Source: Archangium minus (GTDB lineage Bacteria; Myxococcota; Myxococcia; Myxococcales; Myxococcaceae). Taken from it: 64,000 bases of DNA. Below are positions 42,164 to 50,646 of this stretch, piece after piece. Position numbers and translations under genes: made by a program. The notes below the pieces were generated by a model, which was not told the DNA's origin, did no database searches, and saw only the letters and a list, made by a program, of their open reading frames with translations. The DNA is taken from assembly GCF_044360475.1 (NCBI RefSeq), contig NZ_CP043494.1:6262001-6326000 (forward strand), given 5' to 3'. The number at the start of each line of letters is the position of its first letter. Within the stretch, counting starts at the first letter, position 1.

Positions 42164-43438
42164 TCAGCGCATCGACAGGCGCGGCCGATAGCTCTGGATG
42201 CCGGAGCGGCCGAGGGCGGCAATTCCCGGGACAGAGCAGACCAGGTTGAACTGGCTCCAGGTCGTGCCGTCGTAGACGGACGGCAGCACCAACGCCTGGG
42301 GGTCGCTGCTTGCACCGGTCGAGCAGACCTCGGTGGTGGTGATGAGCTGGCCACTGGGGTTCTTCGACTGGAGGCGGCAGCACACGTTCGCGGTCGGGTG
42401 GCGGTCCAGCACGAACAGCCGCGGGACATCGACCACGTTCGCGAACCCGCCATCACCGGGGCGCCGGATGGGGCACAGGAGCTGGCTGAGGGTGTTGCCC
42501 GAGTTGAAGGCCTCGCCATCGCTTCCGTAGCTCAGCTGTCCTCCCTGGACGGTCCGACAGGAGGCGCCCGGCTGGTTGACCTGCTTGACCTGAGTCGGAG
42601 TCACGACGCTGTTGACCCAGTCGCGGAAGGCTTCGGCGCTCGTCTGCCGGTTGTAGTTCGTCGGGTTGCCGGCCTTCATGACGCCGGTGAGGCCCGTTCC
42701 ATCCCAGCAGCTCGAGCCCGAGTCTCCGGGGAGCTCAATCTGTCCGAGCGGGTTCGGAACGCTGAACCGGTACCACATGACCGGGTCGACCGGATCCGTG
42801 ATGATGTTGAAGGACGCCGTGCGCAGCCTTCCGTCCGTCGGCGTCATGCACACGCCCCACTGGCACCACTGCCCGGACGCACAATCCGAGCTCTCGGAGC
42901 AGCTTCCTCCGGTGTCGATGGCTCCGTAGCCGGCACAGAACACGCTCTTGCCCAGCAACGAGGCGGTGGTCCCGCTATAGATGGGCAGTGAGTCAACGCC
43001 GGGATCAATCGGTTCCGCGAGGCGCAGGAGCGCGACGTCCACGCCTTCGGAGTTCCGCGGATGGAAGAGGAGCTCGACGCCCTGCGAGCTCGCCACGGTG
43101 CCATCGGCGAGGGTGAGCCTGGCGGTGACCGTCGAGGGATCGGTGCTGGTGCCGTTGGCGAAGCAGTGACCGGCGGTGAGGACCCACTCACGGTTGAGCA
43201 GCGTGCCGGTGCACCCGGACAGCCGGACCACGTTGCGCGTCCAGGTCTGGGTGTTCTGCGTCCACGGGTTCCAGACGGTGCCGTTCTTGATGCTTTGCGT
43301 CTGCTCTCCAAGCGGCTCGAGCTCGGTCGCGGGAACGTCGGTGCAGGCGCCGAGGGAAGTCGACAGACCGAGTGCCAGAAGCATCACTCCGAGCCCGCGG
43401 CCCTTGGGTCGGTGGGGATGGATTCGTCCATCGTGCAT
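42164..43438 (-). CDS. Trypsin-like serine protease (S1) lipoprotein with C-terminal accessory domain
   Basis: 424 residues. The lipobox LGAC gives a lipidated Cys32. The catalytic triad is complete: H91 in TAGHC, D134 in GVDVALLRL, S240 in GDSGS. A Cys-rich insertion (CSESSDCASGQWCQWGVC, 180-197) interrupts the barrel before Ser, and a ~135-residue accessory domain follows that is shared with the small gene downstream. It is a surface or secreted endopeptidase probably used in predation or processing. AAGGAA precedes the ATG at 43438. Confidence 0.92.
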   Translation of the reverse strand: MHDGRIHPHRPKGRGLGVMLLALGLSTSLGACTDVPATELEPLGEQTQSIKNGTVWNPWTQNTQTWTRNVVRLSGCTGTLLNREWVLTAGHCFANGTSTDPSTVTARLTLADGTVASSQGVELLFHPRNSEGVDVALLRLAEPIDPGVDSLPIYSGTTASLLGKSVFCAGYGAIDTGGSCSESSDCASGQWCQWGVCMTPTDGRLRTASFNIITDPVDPVMWYRFSVPNPLGQIELPGDSGSSCWDGTGLTGVMKAGNPTNYNRQTSAEAFRDWVNSVVTPTQVKQVNQPGASCRTVQGGQLSYGSDGEAFNSGNTLSQLLCPIRRPGDGGFANVVDVPRLFVLDRHPTANVCCRLQSKNPSGQLITTTEVCSTGASSDPQALVLPSVYDGTTWSQFNLVCSVPGIAALGRSGIQSYRPRLSMR

Positions 43439-43573
43439 GAGGCTGATTCCTTGTCAGGTGGGTTTGAGCACCCGCCTGAGGGGATTGCAGCCGCGATGCC
43501 AATGGACACGAACACGGAGGACACGCGTGCGCCCCTCTGGAGGGGCGTGCTCCAGCACGGTGGCGCTGGCTCA

Positions 43574-43619
43574 AGTGGCACAGGATGGCATGTGCCACTG
43601 GCACGGGACGGCCGTGCCA
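43574..43619. terminator. Two tandem GC hairpins downstream of the molybdenum hydroxylase operon
   Basis: AGTGGCAC/GTGCCACT (43574-43581 with 43592-43599) and TGGCACGG/CCGTGCCA (43599-43606 with 43612-43619) lie back to back just past the operon's stop at 43635, on the downstream side for minus-strand transcription. They probably terminate or stabilise that transcript. TGGCAC resembles a sigma-54 -24 element, but the spacing to GC is wrong. Confidence 0.5.
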
Positions 43620-43634
43620 CCTGTGCCGCTCCGT

Positions 43635-46013
43635 CTACTCCTTCGCGCCGGTCCCCTCACGGGCCAGCAATGCGCGCAGGACGCGCTCACCCGTGGCGGG
43701 AATCCGGGTGACGGTCGCACCAGTCGCATGGCGGATCGCATTGCAGATCGCGGGGGCCACGCCCACCAGGCTGACCTCTGCGACTCCCTTGGCTCCAAAG
43801 GGCCCCTCTCCCGAGGGATGCTCGAGCAGGAGGGGGTGGATGCCAACCGGGACGTCGGGCGCACCCGGGACCTTGTAGCTGCTCATGGAGGGATTGAGCA
43901 GGTGGCCCTCATGCCACAGCAGCTCCTCGGTCAGAGCGAAGCCGAGCCCCTGGACGAACCCACCCTGGATTTGGCCCTCCGCCGCTGCGCGGTTGATCGT
44001 CCGGCCCACGTCGTGGACGCTCCAGGCCTCGAGCAGCTCGACCTTGCCGGTCAATTCATCCACCTCGACCTCGGCCACCTGCGCGGCGAACACGAAGAAG
44101 CCGTTTCCCATCGAGGCCAGCCCTTGGGCGGATGTCTGGCGGGTGTCGATCGGTGTGGGCGGGAACAGGTAGCGCGAGCTGGCGATGAGGGGGCCGCCCT
44201 TGAAGTAGAGGGCGCGCGCGGAGATGGCTCCGAATGGGACCGAGGCGCCGGGCTCGCCCTGGACGCCCACGATGCCGCCAGGCCTTAGCTCAAGCTGTTG
44301 CACCGGGCGGGAGAGCATCTCGCTGGCGTGCTCGAAGAGCTGCTGTTTGATCTGCTCGCACGCTTGGGTGATGACCCGGCCCACGGTGAAGGTGGTGCGG
44401 GTGCCTCCCGTGCACCAGTCGTAGGGCGAGACATCCGTGTCGGGGCCGCTGTAGTTGATCTGCTCGAGGGAGAGACCCAGGGCCGCGGCCGCGCACTGAG
44501 CGAGCGCCGTGTCCGAGCCTTGACCAATGTCCACGGCACCGGTGTTGACCGTGACGGTCCCATCCTCGTTGAGCCGCACCGTGGCGCTCGAGCCCAGCAG
44601 CCCGGACACGTGCCCAACGGCCGCCACCCCGATGCCACGCCGCTTGCCGGGAGAAGAGGCCCGCTGCTGACTCCGGCGCCGGACCCAGTCCGAGGCCTCT
44701 CGGGCCTTCTCCAGACACGCCTGGAGCGTTCCGCTCTCCACGGGCGCGCCGCCGAGCCACCGCTCGCCCGTCTCGAGCGCATTGCGGAGCCGCAGGTCGA
44801 TGGGATCCAGGCCCAACTTCTCGGCGAGCAGATCGACCTGTGTCTCGCTGGCGAAGTGGATCTGCGGGTTGCCAAAACCCCGGAACGCCGCGGCCCGGAG
44901 CCGGTTGGTGTAGACAGCCCAGCACTCGATATCAACGTGGGGGATGCGGTACGGCCCGCGCGCGAAGTAGGCCCCCACACCGGCGACATACGGCCCATCG
45001 TCGGCATAGGCACCGGTGTCGTAGACGATCCGCACCCTGCGGGCGAGGATGCGGCCATCCCGGGTCGCGCCAGTGCGCATGTGGATGCGGCACGCGTGGC
45101 GCGACTTCATCATCCGCATGTCATCCGTGCGCGAGAGCGTCATCTTGACCGGAGCACCGGCCGCCCGCGCGAGCGCCGCGGTGATGGGCTGGTTGGTCAT
45201 CTCGGTCTTGCCGCCAAACCCGCCGCCGACTCGGGGGGCGATGACGCGGACTCGAGACATGGGGATGCCCAGCGCCTCGGCGGTGATGGCCTGCACCCGG
45301 AACACGGACTGGGTCGAGGTGTAGAGGGTGACCTTGCCGCTGTCGCGATCCACTGAGGCCAGGGTCGAGCACGGCTCCAGGTAGATGTGCTGCTGAGCGG
45401 GAGTCTCGTACACGTCCTCGACGATGACGTCGCAGCGCTCCCACACCCGGTCCGGTTCGCCCTCGATGAGCCGGATGTGTGAAGCGGCGTTGGGGTGGTT
45501 GGCTCGCTCCGGGGAGACCGCCTGGAAGTCGAGATAGGTGTCTCGCTGCTCGTGGAGGACGGGAGCCCCCGGGCGTAGCGCCTCCTCGGGATCGAAGACG
45601 GCGGGGAGGACCTCGTATCGGATGTCGATCGCCTGGAGCGCTCTGCGGGCCGTCTGGAGATCGACGGCGGCGACCGCGGCCACGGGCTCGCCCTCATGGA
45701 GGACCTTGCCGCGCGCGAGCAGCGGCTGATCCTTGAGGACGCTGCCCACGCGATGGTTGGGCAGATCTTCGGCGGTGAGCACGGCCTTGACCCCGGGGAT
45801 CGCCCGGGCCCGGGAGGTGTCGTACGAGAGGATCCGGGCATGGGGATGAGGGCTGCCCAGGAGGGCGCCGTACAACATCCCAGGCAGGGTCATGTCGTCG
45901 GTGTAGACCGCGCGCCCGGTCACCTTCTCGCGCGCCTCCAGGCGAGGCACGGACCTGCCCAGGATGTCTCCCACGGGAGTCGGGGTGGGGCCCGGTTTGG
46001 GCGAATGGCTCAT
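43635..46013 (-). CDS. Molybdopterin-binding large subunit, xanthine dehydrogenase family
   Basis: 792 residues. Landmarks of the xanthine-oxidase family: the N-terminal domain with KVTGRAVYTDDMTLPGMLYGALLGSPHPHARI, GGGFGGK, AAAFRGFGNPQIHF (XDH-type FRGFG rather than the CO-dehydrogenase AYxCSFR loop), VDIGQGSDTALAQ, and the catalytic Glu in GPFGAKGVAEVSL. It hydroxylates an aldehyde or N-heterocycle at the Mo centre using water; substrate unknown. The ATG at 46013 overlaps the stop of the iron-sulfur gene (ATGA). It is the last gene of an FAD, 2Fe-2S, Mo subunit operon. Confidence 0.94.
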   Translation of the reverse strand: MSHSPKPGPTPTPVGDILGRSVPRLEAREKVTGRAVYTDDMTLPGMLYGALLGSPHPHARILSYDTSRARAIPGVKAVLTAEDLPNHRVGSVLKDQPLLARGKVLHEGEPVAAVAAVDLQTARRALQAIDIRYEVLPAVFDPEEALRPGAPVLHEQRDTYLDFQAVSPERANHPNAASHIRLIEGEPDRVWERCDVIVEDVYETPAQQHIYLEPCSTLASVDRDSGKVTLYTSTQSVFRVQAITAEALGIPMSRVRVIAPRVGGGFGGKTEMTNQPITAALARAAGAPVKMTLSRTDDMRMMKSRHACRIHMRTGATRDGRILARRVRIVYDTGAYADDGPYVAGVGAYFARGPYRIPHVDIECWAVYTNRLRAAAFRGFGNPQIHFASETQVDLLAEKLGLDPIDLRLRNALETGERWLGGAPVESGTLQACLEKAREASDWVRRRSQQRASSPGKRRGIGVAAVGHVSGLLGSSATVRLNEDGTVTVNTGAVDIGQGSDTALAQCAAAALGLSLEQINYSGPDTDVSPYDWCTGGTRTTFTVGRVITQACEQIKQQLFEHASEMLSRPVQQLELRPGGIVGVQGEPGASVPFGAISARALYFKGGPLIASSRYLFPPTPIDTRQTSAQGLASMGNGFFVFAAQVAEVEVDELTGKVELLEAWSVHDVGRTINRAAAEGQIQGGFVQGLGFALTEELLWHEGHLLNPSMSSYKVPGAPDVPVGIHPLLLEHPSGEGPFGAKGVAEVSLVGVAPAICNAIRHATGATVTRIPATGERVLRALLAREGTGAKE

Positions 46014-46480
46014 GGGCGCTCTCCCAGCGAAGCGATGGCTCCCACGATCTTGGCGTAACCCGAGCACCGGCAGGTGTTGCTGCCGAGCGCCTGGCGAACC
46101 TCATCGACGGTCGGGTGGGGGTTGCGATCGAGCAGGGCCTTGGCGGCGATGACGATGCCAGGAATGCAGAAGCCGCATTGCACCGCGCCATGTTGGACGA
46201 GGGCCCGCTGAACGGGATGGAGCTCGTTGCCTGCCTCTACGGCCTCGATCGTGGTGATCGCACGGTCGCGGAGGGTAACGGCCAGGGAGAGGCAGGAGAA
46301 GACGGGCTCGCCGTCGACCAGGACCGTACAGGCGCCACAGCTTCCCTGGTCACAACCGCGCTTGGTGCCCGTGTAACGAAGCTCCTCGCGCAGCACGTCC
46401 AGCAGGGTTCGCTCGGGGGCGATTACGAGCGCATGGGCATCTCCATTGACCTGGAGCGAGAGGGAGATCTTGTCAGACAT
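46010..46480 (-). CDS. 2Fe-2S small subunit, xanthine dehydrogenase family
   Basis: 156 residues, standard size. The plant-type cluster motif CDQGSCGACTVLVDG plus distal Cys in FSCLSL, and the second cluster CGFCIPG ... CRCSGY, are both complete. It passes electrons from the Mo centre to the FAD subunit. It overlaps the FAD subunit gene by eight bases upstream and the Mo subunit gene by four downstream. Confidence 0.96.
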   Translation of the reverse strand: MSDKISLSLQVNGDAHALVIAPERTLLDVLREELRYTGTKRGCDQGSCGACTVLVDGEPVFSCLSLAVTLRDRAITTIEAVEAGNELHPVQRALVQHGAVQCGFCIPGIVIAAKALLDRNPHPTVDEVRQALGSNTCRCSGYAKIVGAIASLGERP

Positions 46481-47321
46481 GGGCGAGCTCCCGAGCTTGT
46501 GTGAGGGCGCGGCCGAGCAGGCGCGGAATCAACATGCGCCGGTACTCGGCCGAGCCGCGGACGTCATCGATGGGGGATGCGGCATGGGCGAGGAGCTGTC
46601 CCGCCGCGGCCACGTCCTCCTCGCCGAGTGCGGTGTGAATGAGCCGCTGGTCGGCCGCGGCCACGTGAAGGGGGACTGGCCCACAGGAACCCACGACCAC
46701 GCGCACGTGGCTGCACGTGTCCCCTTGCATGGCGAGGATCAGCGAGAGGGACACCGTGGGGTAGTCGCCCGACACGCGGCTGAACCGGAGGTGGTGGCCC
46801 ACCGCGCCCTCGACGCCTCTGGGGATCAGGATCCGGGTGACGATCTCCCCGTGGCGCAGGGAGGTCTTGAAGCGGTCCACGAGGACGTCCTCAACAGGGA
46901 CGAGCCTCCTGCCGCCGGGGCCCGCGATTTCGACCCGAGCTGAGGCTGCGACCAGGGCTACAGGCATCTCCGTGCTGGGATCGGCGAGGCACACCGAACC
47001 ACCGATCGTTCCCATGTTGCGGATGCTCGGGTGCGCGAGCTGGCCCGCGGCACTGCGGACGACCTCCATAGCGCCGCGCAGCCGTGTTTCAGCGGCCACG
47101 ACCCGATGAGACATCATGGCGCCGAGCCAGAGCCCGTCGGCGGACTCGGTGAGGGTGAAGAGCTCGCGCATGCGATGCAGGCTGACCAGCATCGCGGGGG
47201 CGATGTGGCCCGCATTCATCATCGCTACGAGCGTGGCTCCACCCGCGATGCAGCGCGAGTGCTCGGTGGATGCGAGGAGGGTGACGCCCTCCTCGACGGT
47301 CTCTGGCTCCGCGTATCTCAT
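46473..47321 (-). CDS. FAD-binding medium subunit, xanthine dehydrogenase family
   Basis: 282 residues of the CoxM/CutM type: RCIAGGATLVAMMNAG and MGTIGGSVCLADPSTEMPVALVA are the two FAD-binding motifs, and the C-terminal CO-dehydrogenase flavoprotein domain follows. It is the first gene of the three-gene operon. ATG at 47321 is chosen because the conserved MRYAEPETVEEGV N-terminus begins there. Electron acceptor unknown. The 208-bp gap to the divergent gene at 47530 should contain its promoter. Confidence 0.93.
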   Translation of the reverse strand: MRYAEPETVEEGVTLLASTEHSRCIAGGATLVAMMNAGHIAPAMLVSLHRMRELFTLTESADGLWLGAMMSHRVVAAETRLRGAMEVVRSAAGQLAHPSIRNMGTIGGSVCLADPSTEMPVALVAASARVEIAGPGGRRLVPVEDVLVDRFKTSLRHGEIVTRILIPRGVEGAVGHHLRFSRVSGDYPTVSLSLILAMQGDTCSHVRVVVGSCGPVPLHVAAADQRLIHTALGEEDVAAAGQLLAHAASPIDDVRGSAEYRRMLIPRLLGRALTQARELAHV

Positions 47322-47529
47322 GGATGCCCTATTGGATGGATTCCTGCGCTTGGCGGATGTGTCGTTCTCAGTCTGTGGCAGCTCCCTGCCTGCACAAAGT
47401 GAAGAGCTCCCTGCATAGATCTCATGCGGCCCGTCTCCTCTGTGGTGCCGCACTCCGATCGGTCCGTGGTGTGGCCTTTACCGTGTACGTGTACGGCGAC
47501 TAACGCCTCGAGTCCTGAAGGGATTGAAC

Positions 47530-49212
47530 ATGGAAAAGACGGTCAGAAGAGGAGTGAACCGGATAGCCCTGGTCGTCACGGGGTTGGTGATGGCGTGTGA
47601 GCCGAGCAAGGACGGGGGCGCCGGTGCGAAGCTCGATACGATTCCTCGACAGGATGTTCCGGCGGAGTCGGGGCAGGGTGCACCTTCGGTGCCAGGGCAG
47701 GGTGCACCCTCGGAGCCGCTGCACGACGGCTCCTATGTGCTTTCGACGGATGGCAGCACCTATCGGGCGGGCGCCGCCATCAACGTCTCCTGGTCCGCAC
47801 CTGCGACGCATTCCCTGGGAGATTGGGTGGGAATCTTCAAGGTTGGCGAGCCCGATGCCTCGTTCCTTGCCAAGAAGTACGTGCCCGCGGGGTCCTCTGG
47901 CCTGCTGACGCTCTCGGCCCCGCCGCAGAGCGGGAACTATGAACTGCGTTACCTGCCCGATACAGCCAGCACGATCGTTAGTGTCAGCAATCCGTTCACG
48001 GTCAGCGTGACCGCTGGGAACATCTTCCTGTTCAGCAATTATGAGGGGGGCACCTATACCCTGGTGGTGGACCAGAATCTGCCGAACATCCAGATTGGCA
48101 TCGCATCGTACATGCCTTCTCATGTGACGCTGACCGGTCCCTATGTGGGCAACGTGAGTGTCGTCCGGGTGACGGGCTACAACAGCGCCCAATCGACGGT
48201 GCACGGAGTGCCCTCCAGTAAGGTACAATTGGTGGCCCCAGAGCCTGTCACGCACAAACAGCCTTATGCCAACAACCGCAGTCTGTCCTACTCGACTGGG
48301 CAGCGTGTCCTCTCGTGGGCAGCGGGGGGCGGTAATTCGACCACCCAGGTGGAAGAGTACTTCATGTCGAAATTCGGAGAGGTTTCCTTCCTCTCCCATA
48401 TGAGTCGCTATGCGCCTTTCTCTGGGAATATTCCGCTTTCGGTCGCCCGGCTGAACTTGGTGGTCGTCCGGGATACGACCAACTTCAACGTGGCGGCCGC
48501 GGCTGGACAGCCTTCGGGTGCGGTTAACATCACCGTGGACGTGAATGCCACGGTGAGCGCTACCTCGACGCTTACGCCTGCGTTCACCACGGGAGCGCTC
48601 GCTTCGGGCTCCACCGTGCAGCTCAACAACTACGCGAGCATCTTGGGAGCGGGAGGAGCGGGAGGTTCGGGTGGCAATGGCGGTAGCGGAGGCAGGCCGC
48701 GCGCGTGTGGCCGCAACGGGCTTCCGGGCGGAACGGCCATTCATCTGACGGTGCCGGCTACCCTCAACAACCGTGGCAACGTCTGGGGAGGAGGCGGAGG
48801 AGGAGGGGGCGGCTCGGGCTGCAATCAAAACGCAGGAGGTGGAGGCGGTGCTGGCCATGTCGGAGGCACGGGGGGCGCGGGGGCCAGTCAGCTCAGCAAC
48901 TCGGACGAGTTGGCGTTTTGTGGTCAGGACAACGGGGTTCGTGCTGGTGTTCCTGGTGGCGCGGGTGGCTCCGTGGGAGGAGAGGGCGGCAAGGCGGGAG
49001 ATTACGCTGGAGATGGCTCCTACTCCATGGTGGGAGGAGACGGTGGTGGGTATGGGCAGCCAGGCCAGCCGGCAGGCGCCTGCGGAACGCTTTCCCCATC
49101 GTACGGGGGAGCGGCGGGGGCGGCTATCAAGCGCAATGGCAACGTGGTGAACGTGCTAGATGGAACCTACGACACCGGGGGTGGACGCATCCGCGGCCCG
49201 GTTGCGCCGTAA
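47530..49212 (+). CDS. Lipoprotein with phage-tail-like polyglycine domain
   Basis: 560 residues. Lipobox VMAC sets a lipidated Cys. A short QGAPS-repeat linker (SGQGAPSVPGQGAPS) is followed by beta-sandwich-like segments (SYVLSTDGSTYRAGAAINVSW; GNIFLFSNYEGGTYTLVV). The C-terminal ~190 residues alternate short hydrophobic pieces with Gly runs (ILGAGGAGGSGGNGG, WGGGGGGGGGSG, AGHVGGTGGAGA, GGDGGGYGQPGQPAG) and end AAIKRNG...GGRIRGPVAP. That layout resembles polyglycine-II adhesin domains of phage tail-fibre tips. It is probably an outer-surface adhesin. ATG at 47530 has AAGGGA ~7 nt upstream. Confidence 0.72.
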   Translation: MEKTVRRGVNRIALVVTGLVMACEPSKDGGAGAKLDTIPRQDVPAESGQGAPSVPGQGAPSEPLHDGSYVLSTDGSTYRAGAAINVSWSAPATHSLGDWVGIFKVGEPDASFLAKKYVPAGSSGLLTLSAPPQSGNYELRYLPDTASTIVSVSNPFTVSVTAGNIFLFSNYEGGTYTLVVDQNLPNIQIGIASYMPSHVTLTGPYVGNVSVVRVTGYNSAQSTVHGVPSSKVQLVAPEPVTHKQPYANNRSLSYSTGQRVLSWAAGGGNSTTQVEEYFMSKFGEVSFLSHMSRYAPFSGNIPLSVARLNLVVVRDTTNFNVAAAAGQPSGAVNITVDVNATVSATSTLTPAFTTGALASGSTVQLNNYASILGAGGAGGSGGNGGSGGRPRACGRNGLPGGTAIHLTVPATLNNRGNVWGGGGGGGGGSGCNQNAGGGGGAGHVGGTGGAGASQLSNSDELAFCGQDNGVRAGVPGGAGGSVGGEGGKAGDYAGDGSYSMVGGDGGGYGQPGQPAGACGTLSPSYGGAAGAAIKRNGNVVNVLDGTYDTGGGRIRGPVAP

Positions 49213-49234
49213 TCTCCTGCCTTTTCAGGGGAGG

Positions 49235-49269
49235 TGCCGTGCCGCCGCTTTACCCGTTGCGGCACGGCA
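49235..49269. terminator. Bidirectional terminator between convergent genes
   Basis: TGCCGTGCCGC (49235-49245) pairs perfectly with GCGGCACGGCA (49259-49269), an 11-bp GC stem with a 13-nt loop in the 81-bp gap between the convergent polyglycine lipoprotein and the poly-gamma-glutamate hydrolase-like gene. Confidence 0.7.
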
Positions 49270-49293
49270 TGTTCTCCAGAGCCCGTCCGCGTC

Positions 49294-50319
49294 CTACTGG
49301 ATGGCTGTGATGTTGTTGACGCTGCCGAAGATCCAGGAGGGAGAGGGGTTGTTGTTCCGGACGACCCGGATGGAATAATAGCCGGTGGAGAGGAAGCTCA
49401 GCGGGAGGGAAACGAACCGGGAGTTGGCCGCCGAGGTGTAGGACCTCGTGGTCACGAGCATTCCCGAGGTGTTGTAGAACTCGAGCGTGATGCCGCTGTA
49501 GTTGTTGTCGTAGATGCTGGTGCCCAGGTTGAGGGTCAGGGTGCTGATCGCGGGCTGGACATAGAACCGCACCCCACCGGACAGGTACGAGGTGGCCAGG
49601 GGATCAATCCCGAACGCACGATCGTTGAGGTCGACGACGTGAGCAGTGATGGCGGTCCGGATCGCGTTCTTGAAGTTCTCGAACACCTGCGTGGTGGGCT
49701 TGCGGCGGTCGCCATCGACGAAGAACGAGTCCCGCAGATTCCTCGTCATCTCGAGCTGGACGCCGGCCAGGATGCGGTTGCGGTTGGCGATGTTCCCTTG
49801 GGCCGTGCCCTCCAAGCCTGAGCCGGGGAGCGCGATGCGCGCGTCGAATCCCGCGTTGCTCAGCTGGGTGCGGATGAGATCCCGGAGCGTGGTGTCCAGT
49901 CCTCCCATCCAGACGATGGGGTCTCCGCTGCTGTCGTTCGCCGCGCCGTGCAGGGAGATGAGGCGGGTGGACTGGGCGGCCATCTTGATGGCGGTGGGCT
50001 CGTCGAAGTTCGTCGCCGTGATGTGCAGGACGCTGTTGCCCGAGCTCTTGATGCCCTCGAACAGATAGTAGCTGTGGTTGGAACCCGCGACGGCCTTGGC
50101 CAGCTCCGAGGTTCCAGCTTCGATGCCTCCGCCGTGGATGGCGGTGATCAGCACGTTGGAGCCGGGGACGGTTTGGGTCAGGATCTGGAAGTCCTCCCCT
50201 TGCGTCTCACTGGCGGAGAGCGCGCCCCAGTCCGCGTAGGTGTCGGCGGCCAGGGCCAGAGAGGGGAGGGTGACGCATGTCACCAGCGATAGCAGGGCTG
50301 CAACGGAAGTGCTCTTCAT
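49294..50319 (-). CDS. Secreted poly-gamma-glutamate hydrolase-like protein with C-terminal beta domain
   Basis: 341 residues with a clear signal peptide. The mature N-terminal ~200 residues follow the phage PghP/poly-gamma-glutamate hydrolase family: ITAIHGGGIEAGTSELAKAV (metal-binding His and Glu), YLFEGIKSSGNSVLHITATNFDEP, RLISLHGAAND (second His), and GGLDTTLRDLI. The family uses zinc to cut gamma-glutamyl bonds in bacterial capsules. The last ~90 residues (RFYVQPAISTLTLNLGT ... YYSIRVVRNNN) form a pre-peptidase-like beta domain. AAAGGAGG precedes the ATG. A role in stripping capsule from prey is inferred. Confidence 0.82.
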   Translation of the reverse strand: MKSTSVAALLSLVTCVTLPSLALAADTYADWGALSASETQGEDFQILTQTVPGSNVLITAIHGGGIEAGTSELAKAVAGSNHSYYLFEGIKSSGNSVLHITATNFDEPTAIKMAAQSTRLISLHGAANDSSGDPIVWMGGLDTTLRDLIRTQLSNAGFDARIALPGSGLEGTAQGNIANRNRILAGVQLEMTRNLRDSFFVDGDRRKPTTQVFENFKNAIRTAITAHVVDLNDRAFGIDPLATSYLSGGVRFYVQPAISTLTLNLGTSIYDNNYSGITLEFYNTSGMLVTTRSYTSAANSRFVSLPLSFLSTGYYSIRVVRNNNPSPSWIFGSVNNITAIQ

Positions 50320-50646
50320 CGTAAGGCCTCCTTTGAGGAGTACGGCATGGGCAAAATGACGAGGGGGCCCATTCATATCTGACGCTGGGTCTACTGTCAG
50401 CGTGAGCACGCTTCACAGCGCCTGATGCGCCGTCTCAGGCCAGACTGACGGGCACCTCCACCCGCTTGTCAATTCAACAAAGCGCTCATTGTGCGGGTCG
50501 CAAGAGAGAGGGTAGGAGCAGGGTCGTTCGATTCATCCGACTCGTTCCTGGCTGAGAAGCGTACGCATAAAGATAAAAGACTGTCCTGCCATCCCATGGA
50601 TCCAGAACTCTTTTCAGTGGCAGGTGGAGCGCAGAGGAGCCATTTC
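50320..50646. other. Divergent intergenic region
   Basis: 327 bp between the poly-gamma-glutamate hydrolase-like gene and the lipase. It is less GC-rich than its surroundings near 50560-50585 and holds a small inverted repeat ACGCTG/CAGCGT near 50383-50403. Two in-frame upstream starts for the lipase (50491 and 50596) lie here but lack ribosome binding sites. I see no gene. Confidence 0.45.

Noticed and set aside
43574..43597. Sigma-54 promoter (TGGCAC...GC)
   Set aside because: GG-to-GC spacing is one base short and TTGCA is missing; the bases are explained by the hairpins.
43635..47321. Carbon monoxide dehydrogenase (coxMSL)
   Set aside because: Gene order fits, but the large subunit has FRGFGNPQ rather than the AYxCSFR active-site loop of true CO dehydrogenase.
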